From NORP233 sp050186825 (GTDB lineage: Bacteria > Planctomycetota > J058): a stretch of 64,000 bases of DNA. A program made the translations under genes and the position numbers. Where the stretch lies: positions 124,001 through 188,000 of the forward strand of contig JBFWYD010000006.1 of assembly GCA_050186825.1 (NCBI GenBank), read 5' to 3'. Numbering within the stretch: position 1 is the stretch's first letter; the number at the start of each line of letters is the position of its first letter. The notes under the pieces were generated by a model. It saw only the letters and a list, made by a program, of their open reading frames with translations, did not search any database and was not told the DNA's origin. Shown here piece by piece: positions 16,508-25,060 of the stretch.

Positions 16508-17659
16508 ATGCGCGTTTGCGACCTGACGACCCTCTACATCGACGGCGGCGAGGGTGGGGTCAACACCTACCTCTACGAGAAGGCCCGCGACTTCGCCGGG
16601 CGCCCCGACGTCGAGCACCTGGTCGTCGTCCCCGGGGAGCGCACCGAGCGGCGCCGCCTGTTCGGCAGCCAGCTGATCACGATCAAGAGCCCGCGCCTGC
16701 CCAGCAACCCCGAGCACCGGGTGCTGGCCGCCCTGCGCGAGGTGCGCCGGCTGCTCCGCGACGAGCGCCCAGACGTGGTCGAGGTGGACTGCGCCTACCT
16801 GCTCGGCCAGGTCGCTCGCGCGGCCCTGCCCCAGGCGCCGGTGGTCGGCTTCTACCACGTGCACCTGCCGACCTTCATCGCGCGCCCGCGCGCCTCGCGC
16901 CTGGGCCCCCTGGTGGCCGCCACGGCCGAGCGCGCGACCTGGCGCTACGTGGACCTCTGCAACCGCAACTGCGACCGGGTGGTGGTCAGCTCGCCCACGA
17001 TCGAGGAGCGGCTGCGCCAGGCCGGCTTCCGCGTGCCGCTCGAGCAGATCCCCCTGGGGGTGAACCTGGCCCTGTTCCAGCCGCGCCCGGCGCGCGCCGC
17101 GGACGGGCCGCGCGAGGTGCTCTACGTGGGGCGACTCAGCCGCGAGAAGGATCTGGACGTGCTGATCGCGGCCTTCCAGCGCCTCTGCCAGCGCCGCCCG
17201 CAGGAGCGCTACCGGCTGACCCTGATCGGCGAAGGCCCGATGCGCCGCGAGCTCGAGCGCCGCGCGGCGGGCGACCCGCGGGTGCGCTTCCTCGGCCGCT
17301 GCCCCTACGGGCAGACCCTGGCCGAGCGCTACCGCGAGGCCGACGTGCTGGCGGTCCCGAGCCCCAACGAGACCTTCAACCTGACCGTGCTCGAGGGCCT
17401 GGCCTCGGGGCTGCCCGTGGTGGCCGTCCGCCAGGGCGGCCCGCGCGACCTGGTCGGCGACGAGATCGGCGCCCTGGCGCGCCCCGGCGACCCCGACGAC
17501 TTCGCCCGCGCCCTGGCCGAGGTCGCGGGGCGCGGGATCGCGCCCGAGACCTGCCGCGAGCACGTCGAGGCCACGAGCTCCTGGCAGCGCACCTGCGACC
17601 GGCTGCTCGCGCTCTACGAGGAGCTGGCCAGCTCGCGCGCGCGCGCGGCGTCCGCCTAG
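16508..17659 (+). CDS. Glycosyltransferase family 4 protein
   Basis: 383-residue GT-B glycosyltransferase. The N-terminal domain has the acceptor-side glycine loop (DGGEGGVNTYLYE) and FYHVHLPTF. The C-terminal nucleotide-sugar domain has VLYVGRLSREKDLDVLIAAF, LIGEGPMR and the retaining-GT4 motif PNETFNLTVLEGLASGLPVVA. The likely role is transfer of an activated sugar to an envelope lipid or polysaccharide. Its stop overlaps that of the convergent proC (shared CTAG at 17656-17659). A possible -10 TATCAT lies at about 16437 with the start 66 bp downstream. Confidence 0.92.
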   Translation: MRVCDLTTLYIDGGEGGVNTYLYEKARDFAGRPDVEHLVVVPGERTERRRLFGSQLITIKSPRLPSNPEHRVLAALREVRRLLRDERPDVVEVDCAYLLGQVARAALPQAPVVGFYHVHLPTFIARPRASRLGPLVAATAERATWRYVDLCNRNCDRVVVSSPTIEERLRQAGFRVPLEQIPLGVNLALFQPRPARAADGPREVLYVGRLSREKDLDVLIAAFQRLCQRRPQERYRLTLIGEGPMRRELERRAAGDPRVRFLGRCPYGQTLAERYREADVLAVPSPNETFNLTVLEGLASGLPVVAVRQGGPRDLVGDEIGALARPGDPDDFARALAEVAGRGIAPETCREHVEATSSWQRTCDRLLALYEELASSRARAASA

Positions 17660-18465
17660 TCGGGCGGCGCCAGCTCGCGCGCGCGCTCGGTGGCCTTGAC
17701 CACGGCCTTGAGCAGGGTCACGCGCAGCTTGCCCTCCTCGAGCTCCATCAGGCCGTCGACGGTGCAGCCCGCGGGGGTGGTCACGGCGTCCTTGAGCAAG
17801 GCGGGGTGCTCGCCCAGCTCGAGCACCATCCGGGCCGAGCCGAGCACGGTCTGCGCGGCGAGGAGGGTCGAGGTCTCGCGGGGGATCCCGACCTTGACCC
17901 CGGCCTCGGCCAGGGACTCGATCACGAGGTAGACGTAGGCCGGCCCGCTGCCCGAGAGCCCGGTCACCGCGTCCATCAGGTGCTCCTCGAGCACGGCCGT
18001 GCGGCCGACGGGCTCGAAGAGCTCGCGCGCCAGCGCGAGGTCCTGCGGGCTGGCGCTCGCGCCGGCGGCGAGCACGGCCATGCCCGCGCCCAGCACGCTG
18101 GGCGTGTTCGGCATCACGCGCACGACCGGCGTGCCGGGGGCGAGCCCGGCCTGGACCCGGGCCGTGGTGACCCCGGCCGCGATCGAGACCACCAGCGTCG
18201 AGGGCGCGATCTTGGCCCCGACCTCGGCCAGGAGCGCGGGGACCTGCTGGGGCTTGACCGCCAGCACCACCACGTCGGCGCCGGCCACGGCCTCGGCGCC
18301 GCTCGCGGCCCACTCGATCCCGAGCGCCTCGACCCGCTCGCGCGAGCTCTCGCGCCGCGCGGCGCCGACCAGGCTCAGGCCCAGGTCGCGTTGGGCCAGG
18401 CCCTTGGCCAGCGCGGCGCCCATCTTGCCCACCCCCAGGATCGCCAGGCGCTTGCCGCGCAGCAC
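17656..18465 (-). CDS. proC: Pyrroline-5-carboxylate reductase
   Basis: 269 residues, standard length. It catalyses NAD(P)H-dependent reduction of pyrroline-5-carboxylate to proline in the cytosol. The N-terminal Rossmann loop is ILGVGKMGAALAKGL; VVLAVKPQQ, RVMPNTPSVLGAG, ALTG-like AVTGLSGSGPAYVYL and TTPAGCTVDGLMELEEGKLR are the family signatures. GTG at 18465 is preceded by GGGGAGGAGG. The gene is convergent with the GT4 gene and divergent from the membrane protein at 18556. Confidence 0.96.
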   Translation of the reverse strand: MLRGKRLAILGVGKMGAALAKGLAQRDLGLSLVGAARRESSRERVEALGIEWAASGAEAVAGADVVVLAVKPQQVPALLAEVGAKIAPSTLVVSIAAGVTTARVQAGLAPGTPVVRVMPNTPSVLGAGMAVLAAGASASPQDLALARELFEPVGRTAVLEEHLMDAVTGLSGSGPAYVYLVIESLAEAGVKVGIPRETSTLLAAQTVLGSARMVLELGEHPALLKDAVTTPAGCTVDGLMELEEGKLRVTLLKAVVKATERARELAPPD

Positions 18466-18494
18466 GGGCCCCTCCTCCCCCGGAGCGGGTTGGT

Positions 18495-18523
18495 TTGTTC
18501 GGCCCGGGGGGGAAGAATATAGT
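18495..18523 (+). promoter_or_regulatory. Sigma-70-like promoter for the 18556 gene
   Basis: TTGTTC at 18495-18500 and TATAGT at 18518-18523 are separated by exactly 17 bp, in the divergent gap between proC and the 18556 gene. The local AT content is unusual for the window. Confidence 0.6.
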
Positions 18524-18555
18524 CCAGCCGCGGGGGATCCCCCCAGGAGGGCCGG

Positions 18556-19047
18556 TTGGTCAAGCTGCTCGGCGTGCTCCTCGCCCTGGCGGGCGCGGCG
18601 CTGGCTGGCGTGTTCCTCGCCTCGGGCGCGGCCGGCCTCCTGCCGCCCGCGCCCTGGAGCGCGGACCTCCAGCTCGGCCCGCTCGCGGGCTCGCCCCTGC
18701 TGCTCGGCGGCGGCGCCCTGCTCTACCTGCTGGGTGTGGCCCTGGCCGGCCGGCGCGGCCCCGACGACGAGCGCTACGCGGGGGCGGAGGTGTTCCTGCT
18801 CGCAAGCGCCGGGATCGGCCTCGGCCTGGGCGTGGCCCAGGTGCTCGGCGCCCGCGCGCTCTGGTCGGAGGAGGTCCTCGGCGCGCTGCTGGCGGGCAGC
18901 CTGGGCGAGAGCGTGGTCGCGCTGGCCTGCGCGCTGAAGGTCGCGGTCAAGGGTGGCGCGCGCAAGCTGCTGTTCGTGCCGGGCGTGCTCCTGACCGTGG
19001 TCCTGGTCGTGTTCCACCTCCTGGTCGTGGCGCTGGGGGCCGGCTAG
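18556..19047 (+). CDS. Four-helix integral membrane protein, unknown function
   Basis: 163 residues. TTG at 18556 was chosen because AGGAGG lies at 18545-18550, about 6 bp upstream. Hydrophobic segments at about 4-28, 46-65, 78-98 and 139-160 make it an integral membrane protein with short loops; a polar patch GRRGPDDERYAG separates helices 2 and 3. No family recognised. It is 2 bp upstream of the zinc-ribbon protein at 19050, so the two are translationally linked. Confidence 0.7.
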   Translation: MVKLLGVLLALAGAALAGVFLASGAAGLLPPAPWSADLQLGPLAGSPLLLGGGALLYLLGVALAGRRGPDDERYAGAEVFLLASAGIGLGLGVAQVLGARALWSEEVLGALLAGSLGESVVALACALKVAVKGGARKLLFVPGVLLTVVLVVFHLLVVALGAG

Positions 19048-19049
19048 CC

Positions 19050-20369
19050 ATGGCCCTCAGCTACTGCGAGGTGTGCGGGGTCCTGATCAAGGGCGGCGGG
19101 CAGGAGCTGCCCGAGGGCGTGATCTGCGACGAGTGCTTCGAGTCGCGGCGCGTGGACGTCCCCGAGGAGTCCGAGGTCGACGTCGCGCATCCCAAGGAGA
19201 AGATCCAGTTCGAGTGCCCCTACTGCGGCGCCGTCCTGCGGGTCGCGGTGCACGTGGGCAAACGCACCAACATTCGCTGCCCGAAGTGCACGGAGACCTT
19301 CTACGCCGAGGCCGACGGCTCGGTGAAGGCCCGCCTCGAGGGCAACACCACCCAGGTCATCCAGCAGGAGGACCTGCTCCCCGAGCTGACGCCCTCGCGC
19401 GGCCAGCCCAAGGCGCCGCCCCAGGAGGCCTCCTCGACCGGCACGCAGCCGATGCGCGCCGTGCGGGAGGATCAGACCCAGCCGCTGCGCAACCAGAGCG
19501 CGACCCAGCCGCTCGCGCCGCTCAAGCCGAGCACCCAGCGCGTGGGCCCCTCGATCGCGGGCGCGGGCAGCGCGCCGGTCCTGCCCCAGCAGCCCGGGGG
19601 GGCCCCGCGCACGGGCGTGCTCCAGGGTGGTTTCCTGGGCAGCCCCTCGGTGATCCGCCCCACGAGCAACGACGCCCACCCCGGCCCGGACCTGAAGCTG
19701 CTCCCGGAGGAGGTCACGATCGCGGACGTGCAGCGCAAGACGGCCCGCGTGGCCGACCTGCGCGCCAGCGACGAGGGGCGCATCGACCTCGACACGAGCA
19801 GCCTCAAGGAGAAGACGCGTCGCCTGACCCGCGACGGGCTGAAGAAGGAGCTCGAGCAGAAGGGCGGGCGCGCCACGGGCCGCAAGCAGCAGGCGGCCGA
19901 GGAGCCCGCGCCGGACGAGGAGTCCAAGTCGCCCAAGAAGGGCAAGACCGCCAACCTGGGCAAGGGCGCCCGCGCCACGGGCAAGACCAAGGCCTCGGAC
20001 CGGCTCAAGAAGAGCTCGGGCCGGCTCGAGAAGAGCTCGGGCACGGTCAAGCGCGAGAAGCGCGTCCAGGCCGCGCGCGAGCGCGCCGACGAGCTCGAGA
20101 GCGAGTCCTCGCGCCGGGCCCTGACCCTCGCCTTCGGCTGGGCCTGCGTGCTCCTCCCCGTGCTCGTGGCCCTGTTCCTCGCCCGCCTCGCCGACCGCCA
20201 GGCCGGCCTGGTCCAGGCCGACAAGCCCGTGGGCAAGGCCCTGCACGTCCTCGGCCGCCAGAGCGACCGCGCCGTCCGCTCCCTGAACGAGCTCCTCGGC
20301 GGCGCCGTCCCCGACCTCCCCCCCGAGCGCCCCCGCGGCGGTGCGGCCCCGGTCACCACGAACCGCTGA
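19050..20369 (+). CDS. Zinc-ribbon protein with a C-terminal membrane anchor
   Basis: 439 residues. Two N-terminal zinc ribbons: YCEVCGVLI ... ICDECFE (residues 6-30) and the MJ0042-like FECPYCGAVL ... IRCPKCTETFYAE (about 54-90). A long hydrophilic linker contains Thr-Gln-Pro repeats (TQPMR, TQPLR, TQPLA), then a Lys-rich region with SSGRLEKSSGTVKREKR and a single membrane helix (about 352-375) close to the C-terminus. It is 2 bp from the membrane protein upstream. The TQPxR repeats look like phospho-acceptor or forkhead-type docking sites for the kinases nearby; that is inference. Confidence 0.75.
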   Translation: MALSYCEVCGVLIKGGGQELPEGVICDECFESRRVDVPEESEVDVAHPKEKIQFECPYCGAVLRVAVHVGKRTNIRCPKCTETFYAEADGSVKARLEGNTTQVIQQEDLLPELTPSRGQPKAPPQEASSTGTQPMRAVREDQTQPLRNQSATQPLAPLKPSTQRVGPSIAGAGSAPVLPQQPGGAPRTGVLQGGFLGSPSVIRPTSNDAHPGPDLKLLPEEVTIADVQRKTARVADLRASDEGRIDLDTSSLKEKTRRLTRDGLKKELEQKGGRATGRKQQAAEEPAPDEESKSPKKGKTANLGKGARATGKTKASDRLKKSSGRLEKSSGTVKREKRVQAARERADELESESSRRALTLAFGWACVLLPVLVALFLARLADRQAGLVQADKPVGKALHVLGRQSDRAVRSLNELLGGAVPDLPPERPRGGAAPVTTNR

Positions 20370-20385
20370 GCGCGTCGAGCGGCTC

Positions 20386-20735
20386 GTGGCAGACGACCGC
20401 CTGCGAGAGCTCGAGCGCCGCTATCGCGAGACCGGCAGCGTCGAGGACGAGGCCGCGTGGCTCCACGCGAGGCTGCAGGCCGAGAGCTGTCTGCTGCGAA
20501 GGCGGCTGCAGAGGCCGCACGCTACTGCGCCTACTCTGCTCGCCCAAGCCGACCGCCCCAGCCAGAGGAGTGTGGACCTCCGGGGTCGATGGCGACGGAC
20601 GGCGACGACGCCGTCCAGTGCGCTGCATGCGCCTTGGAGCTGCTTGAATCGAGTCCGCAGGGCGGAAGCCTCGACGCCTCTCGTCTGCTCCGCCTCGTGA
20701 TCGCAGAGGCGCTCGTCCCCTGGGCGCTGGCCTGA
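20386..20735 (+). pseudogene. Frameshifted remnant of an uncharacterised helical-protein family
   Basis: From GTG at 20386 one frame reads LRELERRYRETGSVEDEAAW then LHARLQA. The continuation expected for this family (ELSAAKAAAEAARYC) is in another frame from about 20485, so a single frameshift splits it. It ends at 20735 at about 115 codons, far short of the related protein at 11409 (255). Upstream gene ends at 20369. It is probably a decayed copy; a sequencing indel is possible, but the missing C-terminal part argues for true decay. Confidence 0.55.
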
Positions 20736-20809
20736 GCGCCGGCTGCTCGCGAGCGTAAGGGAAGGCGCGGACGAGTGACGAGGCCGCCGGGCAGCGCTAG
20801 CCTTACTGC

Positions 20810-21082
20810 ATGACCGAGACGACCCGCGACTCCATCCCGCTGGCTAGCGAGCAGTTGCTGAACCAGGCGCTCAGGCTGCCCACCAAGGAGCGCGCCGCGC
20901 TCGCCGCAGAGCTCCTGGCGAGCCTGGACGAGGAGCCCGAGCCTCAGGAGGAGGTGGACGCTGCCTGGGGCGCCGAGATCCAGCGCCGCCTCGAGCGCGT
21001 GCGCGCGGGAGAGCCCGGGATTCCCTGGGAGACGGTTCGCGACGAGCTCCGGGCGCGGCTGAAGGAGCGGCGTGGCGGGTAG
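20810..21082 (+). CDS. Antitoxin, putative addiction-module component (TIGR02574 type)
   Basis: 90-residue acidic helical protein with the family signature LPTKERAALAAELLASLDE and the AAWGAEIQRRLERVRAGE segment, as in the antitoxins paired with ParE/RelE toxins. ATG at 20810. The stop lies 11 bp inside the next gene, the usual arrangement for coupled antitoxin-toxin translation. The protein is expected to neutralise the toxin and to repress its own promoter. Confidence 0.88.
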   Translation: MTETTRDSIPLASEQLLNQALRLPTKERAALAAELLASLDEEPEPQEEVDAAWGAEIQRRLERVRAGEPGIPWETVRDELRARLKERRGG

Positions 21083-21380
21083 GTCCGTTCGCCTCACCCC
21101 CGAGGCGAGGGTGGAGCTCACGCAGGCCGTCGACTACTACGAGCAGCAGGCGTCTCTTGGCGACGACCTGCTCTCTTGCGTGGAAGACTGCTTGCTCCAG
21201 ATCGCGGAAGCCCCTGAGGCTCAGTCGCCGGCGCCTGGCCCTGGCGCGGTTCGACTTGGCTTCGTCAAGCGCTTCCCCTACCGGATCGTGTTCGTCGAGG
21301 ACCCAGCCGAGATCCGAGTCCTCGCGGTCGCCCACAAGAGCAGACGCCCCGGCTATTGGCGCTCGCGCCTAGAGGCCTGA
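21072..21380 (+). CDS. ParE/RelE-family toxin
   Basis: 102 residues, GTG at 21072, overlapping the antitoxin by 11 bp. The N-terminal VRLTPEARVELTQAVDYYEQQ and the C-terminal FPYRIVFVEDPAEIRVLAVAHKSRRPGYW are the standard ParE/RelE superfamily signature, including the basic AHKSRRPGYW tail. Gyrase inhibition (ParE) or ribosome-dependent mRNA cleavage (RelE) cannot be told apart here; the antitoxin type favours ParE-like. Confidence 0.88.
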   Translation: MAGRSVRLTPEARVELTQAVDYYEQQASLGDDLLSCVEDCLLQIAEAPEAQSPAPGPGAVRLGFVKRFPYRIVFVEDPAEIRVLAVAHKSRRPGYWRSRLEA

Positions 21381-21395
21381 GCGCCGTCCCGAGAT

Positions 21396-22016
21396 TCATG
21401 GCCGGTGCTCGGGCCGATGCCCGAGGCGGACCCACAGGGCCCACAGCGCGCACAGGGCGCAGAAGGTGCCGGCCAGGGCGTAGGGCAGGGGGACCAGGAG
21501 CAGCGGCCCGGCGTCGACCTGCTCGCGGGCCGCGATCGGGCCCGCGACCCGGAGCGCGACGAACACGGCCAGCAGGCAAGGGAAGCTGGCCAGGATCGCC
21601 GCGCGGCCGAGCTCGACGGAGAGGCGCTCGGAGCGGGGCGTGCGGTCGAGGACGAGCCAAGGGGCGTAGACGCCCCACACCAGGAAGCAGGCCAGGCCCT
21701 GGAGCTTGGCCGCGAAGCGCACGAAGGACGCGGTGAGGAAGTGCTCGACCAGGTCGCTGGGCGGCGTCCCGCCGGGCGCGGCCAGGTAGCGGAGCGTCGG
21801 CGCCAGGTCCGGGTCGAGCCAGGCCGCGAGCGGCTCGGCGAAGGAGCCGATCAGGAACAGGACCACGGCCAGGCCCCACACGACGCGCTTGGTCCGCGGC
21901 GAGAGCGTGCGGCTGGGACGGACCCCGTCGGGACCGATCGGAGTGAGCAGGGCGACCTCCCTGCGTAAGGTAAAACGTTTTACCTTGCGGCTAAGCGCGC
22001 CATAAACCACCGCCAC
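21396..22016 (-). CDS. Integral membrane protein, unknown function
   Basis: Up to 206 residues. Hydrophobic segments at about 47-64, 105-125, 142-160 and 172-195 indicate three or four helices. The GTG at 22016 is the longest start, but the first 30 or so codons run through the 20-bp palindrome at 21967-21986, which looks regulatory. An internal GTG (in RVVWGLAV) could be the real start. No family recognised. It is convergent with the toxin gene. Confidence 0.55.
   Translation of the reverse strand: MAVVYGALSRKVKRFTLRREVALLTPIGPDGVRPSRTLSPRTKRVVWGLAVVLFLIGSFAEPLAAWLDPDLAPTLRYLAAPGGTPPSDLVEHFLTASFVRFAAKLQGLACFLVWGVYAPWLVLDRTPRSERLSVELGRAAILASFPCLLAVFVALRVAGPIAAREQVDAGPLLLVPLPYALAGTFCALCALWALWVRLGHRPEHRP
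21967..21986. promoter_or_regulatory. Perfect 20-bp palindrome, probable operator
   Basis: AAGGTAAAAC followed by GTTTTACCTT. It is AT-rich in an extremely GC-rich context and centred on CG, like LacI-family operators. It sits where a promoter for the 21396 gene would lie, or between it and the CYTH gene. Confidence 0.6.
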
Positions 22017-22047
22017 TGCGCCCGTTACGCCAGCAAGGCTGACGTCC

Positions 22048-22566
22048 TCAGCCCGCAGGGTGGTCCGGCGGGAGGCCCTCGGTGGCGAGGGCGAAGTTGC
22101 GGTAGCGCGAGTCCTCGGTCAGCTCGCGCACGACGTGCGGGGCCAGCCAGGCGGGAAGCTCGACCGGGTACTCGGCGTAGGGGAGCTCGACCTCTGCCAT
22201 CACCAGGGGGAGCTCGTCGAAGACGTCGACCTCCCACACCAGCTCGCCCTCGCGCACGCGGTGGCGGGTCTTGCTGATCCGGCGCCCGAGGGTCCGCCCC
22301 CAGGCGGCCTCGAACTCGGCGGCGTCGATCGCGCGCTCGGTTTCCTCGCGGACCAGGCCCTGGCCGCGCTTGATCGTGTGCACGTAGCTGGTCTTCCCCG
22401 TGGGGGCCGTCTTGCGGCGCACGCGGCCCTCGAGGCAGTCCGGCGCGTCGAGCTCGTGCTCGGGCAGGTAGCCCTGCTCGATCCGCCAGGGCTCGGCGCC
22501 TGGCGGCAGCTCGGGCAGGCCGGACAGCAGGTAGACGCGCTCGATCTCTTGGGGGGCGCCGCTCAT
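22048..22566 (-). CDS. CYTH-domain protein
   Basis: 172 residues. The N-terminus has EIERVYLL, close to the ExExK signature of CYTH enzymes but lacking the Lys at the expected position. Later strands alternate charges: EGRVRRKTAPTGKTSYVHTIKRG, REETERAIDAAEFE, ISKTRHRVREGELVWEVDVFDE and LVMAEVELP, the typical order of the triphosphate tunnel. The family includes thiamine-triphosphatase, inorganic triphosphatase and class IV adenylate cyclase. Which reaction applies is unknown. ATG at 22566; a TATCGT -10-like element lies at about 22574. Confidence 0.82.
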   Translation of the reverse strand: MSGAPQEIERVYLLSGLPELPPGAEPWRIEQGYLPEHELDAPDCLEGRVRRKTAPTGKTSYVHTIKRGQGLVREETERAIDAAEFEAAWGRTLGRRISKTRHRVREGELVWEVDVFDELPLVMAEVELPYAEYPVELPAWLAPHVVRELTEDSRYRNFALATEGLPPDHPAG

Positions 22567-22648
22567 GGGCGGCACGATAGCAGGGGGAGCAGCGGCTTCG
22601 CGGGCGGAGCTCCGATCCGAGGTCGCGAGGAGCAGCGGAGGCGTTGGA

Positions 22649-22802
22649 TAGGAAGCGCAGAGATCGCAGAGACCGCGGAGATCGGCGGGTGTGAGCGGCA
22701 GCGCAGCTCCGATCCGCTGCCGACCCGAGCCAGGAACGGAGACGCGCCGCCGCGCACACGGGGACATCTCCGCGATCTCTGCGATCTCTGCGCTGAGAAT
22801 CG
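22649..22802. repeat. CGCAGAGATCGC-type repeat in tail-to-tail orientation
   Basis: The gap 22567-22949 has no gene. AGCGCAGAGATCGCAGAGAC starts at about 22649 and its inverted partner ATCTCCGCGATCTCTGCGAT ends in TCTGCGCTGAG at about 22797. The two units point away from each other, the opposite of the copies at 31880-32124 and 50795-51022. It lies in the divergent promoter region of the CYTH and GMC-operon genes. Confidence 0.8.
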
Positions 22803-22949
22803 ACGCCCTCGCCGGCCCTCTCGCCGGCGCACTCGCCACCCGGCCCCGCCGTGGAGGGTCTCGCCGAGGCGCCTCGACCAGGGGCGCCAGCCTCGGGCGC
22901 CACGCCCGACCCGGCGGCGCGCGGCGCCTGTGGCAGAATCCCGCCCCAC

Positions 22950-23492
22950 ATGAGCGAGCTCGCAGACTTCCGCCTCTCTGCCGGCGCGCGGGCCACGCTC
23001 GCGGCGCTGGCGCCGATCGTGCTCACCGACGAGGTCGACGCGCTGGGCGTGCGCGAGGACGTCGTGGACCGGGTGGAGCTCTTCCTCCGCTCGGTGCCCA
23101 CGCCCGTGCGCCTGGCGCTCGCGGCCGGGCTGATGGGCTTCGAGCAGTCCGCCCGGCTCGACCCGCGCTCGCTGGGGCGCGGCTTCTCCTCGCTGCCGCG
23201 CCTCAGGGCCGAGGCCTTCTTCCACGCCGCCTGGGAGAGCAACCTCGAGCCGGTGCGCCAGCTCGCGCGCGGGCTGAAGATGATCCTGACCGTGTCCTAC
23301 TACGAGCACCCCGCCAAGAAGCGCCAGCTCGGCTACGACCCGGAGCGCTGGATCGCGCGCGTCGCGGCCGAACGCCTCGAGCGCTACGCCGAGGAGATCC
23401 GCAAGGGCGAGGCGGTCGTGCTCGCGCCGGCGCCGCTCCTCGACGAGCTGCGGGACGCAGGCGTCGCGCCCGGGACGCGGGTGCGCGCGTGA
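22950..23492 (+). CDS. Small protein preceding a GMC oxidoreductase (gluconate dehydrogenase gamma-like?)
   Basis: 180 residues, mainly helical: RATLAALAPIVLTDEVDALG, VDRVELFLRSVP, LAAGLMGFEQSARL and SNLEPVRQLARGLKMILTVSYYEHP. The size, the position directly before a GMC oxidoreductase and the TLxAxAxxxL opening recall subunit III of gluconate 2-dehydrogenase-type complexes; there is no Tat signal. ATG at 22950. The stop overlaps the next gene by 4 bp. The role suggested is an accessory subunit; this rests mainly on context. Confidence 0.65.
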   Translation: MSELADFRLSAGARATLAALAPIVLTDEVDALGVREDVVDRVELFLRSVPTPVRLALAAGLMGFEQSARLDPRSLGRGFSSLPRLRAEAFFHAAWESNLEPVRQLARGLKMILTVSYYEHPAKKRQLGYDPERWIARVAAERLERYAEEIRKGEAVVLAPAPLLDELRDAGVAPGTRVRA

Positions 23493-25060
23493 GCCGGCCG
23501 CCGCAGGGGCTCTACACCCGCGAGGACTGGCCGCGCATCCCCGGCGCCACCCTGCGCCGCCGCCGCTTCGGGCCGGACCTGGTCGAGCTCGACTGCGACG
23601 TGGTCGTGGTCGGCTCGGGCGCGGGCGGGGCCGTGGTCGCCGCCGAGCTGGCCGAGGGCGGGCTGGACGTGATCGTGCTCGAGGAGGGGGGCTATCACCC
23701 CACCGAGAGCTTCACGCCCGACGCCGACGACGCGATCCGCCGGCTCTACCGCGACGGCGGCGCGATCATGGCGCTGGGCGCGCCGCCCGTGACCTACAGC
23801 GAGGGGCGCTGCGTCGGCGGCTCGACCGTGATCAACGGCGGCATGACCTGGAAGACGCCGCCGCGGATCCTCGAGCGCTGGGCGCGCGAGGACTGGATCG
23901 ACGGGATCTCGCCCGCGGCCATGGAGCCCGTGTTCGCGCGCGTCGAGCGCTTCCTCCACGCCGCGCACCAGGACCCCTGGACGATCGGGCGCGACAACGC
24001 GCTGCTCAAGGAGGGCGCCGACAAGAAGGCCTGGGAGGTCGTGGACAACGTCCGCGACCAGCTCCACTGCGCCGGCACCAACAACTGCGCCTTCGGCTGC
24101 CCCACGGCGGCCAAGCGCTCGACGCTGGTCACCTACCTGCCGCGCGCGCTCCACTTCGGCGCGCGCGTGCTCGCCAACTGCCGCGTGACCCGCCTCCTGC
24201 GCGAGCGCAAGCGCGTGCTCGGCGTCGAGGGCCGGATCGTGCGCCACGACGCGCGCGACGGGCTGGCCTTCCAGGTGCGCGCGCCCCAGGTCGTGCTCGC
24301 CGCGGGCGCCGTGCACACCCCCGGGATCCTGTTCCGCTCGGGCGTGCGCTCGCCCTCGGGGCGCCTGGGCAAGAACCTCAGCCTGCATCCCAACGTCAAG
24401 GTCACCGCGCTCTTCGACGAGGAGATTCGCGGCTGGGAGGGCGTGCACCAGGCCTACCAGGTGCGCGAGTTCCAGCGCGAGGGCCTGGTGTTCGCCGCGG
24501 TGAACATCCCGCCCAGCATCGCGGCCATGACGCTCCCCTACTACGGGGACGAGCTGCGCGAGATCATGGACGGCTACTCGCGGATGCTGATCGCCGGGAT
24601 GCTCCTCGAGGACACCGAGACCGGCGTGGTCCGCGACCTGGCCGGGCGCCCGCAGGCCTTCTACCAGCTCTCCGACCTCGACGCCGAGCGCCTGGTCCAC
24701 GGGACCGCGCTCCTGTGCGAGCTCCTGTTCGAGGTCGGCGCGCGCCGGATCGTGCTCCCCTTCGAAGGGATCCCCGACCTGCGCGGGCCCGAGGACGTGC
24801 GGCGCCTCTACGCGCAGAAGGTCGACAAGGCGCGGATGGAGGTCGTGACCGTGCACATCATGGGCACCTGCGCCGCGGGCGAGGACCGCGCCCGCCACGT
24901 GTGCGACTCCTACGGGCGGGTCTACGACGCCGAGGGCCTGGTCGTGGCCGACGCCTCGCTCTTCCCCTCGCCGATCGGCGTGAACCCCATGGAGACGATC
25001 ATGGCGCTCGCCACCCGCAACGCGGCCGCGATCCTCGACGGGGCGCGGGTGCCCTCGTGA
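23489..25060 (+). CDS. GMC-family FAD-dependent oxidoreductase
   Basis: 523 residues, GTG at 23489. FAD-binding Rossmann loop VVVGSGAGGAVVAAELAEGG with VIVLEEGG; the GMC motif GRCVGGSTVINGGMTWKTP; a VVLAAGAVHTPGIL block; and the C-terminal HIMGTC then VADASLFPSPIGVNPMETIMALA. The Cys cluster HCAGTNNCAFGCPTAAK (about residue 192) marks the branch of cytochrome-linked alcohol/steroid/glucose dehydrogenases that may hold an Fe-S cluster. Predicted role: oxidation of an alcohol or sugar with a membrane or periplasmic electron acceptor. No export signal is seen. Confidence 0.92.
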   Translation: MSRPPQGLYTREDWPRIPGATLRRRRFGPDLVELDCDVVVVGSGAGGAVVAAELAEGGLDVIVLEEGGYHPTESFTPDADDAIRRLYRDGGAIMALGAPPVTYSEGRCVGGSTVINGGMTWKTPPRILERWAREDWIDGISPAAMEPVFARVERFLHAAHQDPWTIGRDNALLKEGADKKAWEVVDNVRDQLHCAGTNNCAFGCPTAAKRSTLVTYLPRALHFGARVLANCRVTRLLRERKRVLGVEGRIVRHDARDGLAFQVRAPQVVLAAGAVHTPGILFRSGVRSPSGRLGKNLSLHPNVKVTALFDEEIRGWEGVHQAYQVREFQREGLVFAAVNIPPSIAAMTLPYYGDELREIMDGYSRMLIAGMLLEDTETGVVRDLAGRPQAFYQLSDLDAERLVHGTALLCELLFEVGARRIVLPFEGIPDLRGPEDVRRLYAQKVDKARMEVVTVHIMGTCAAGEDRARHVCDSYGRVYDAEGLVVADASLFPSPIGVNPMETIMALATRNAAAILDGARVPS

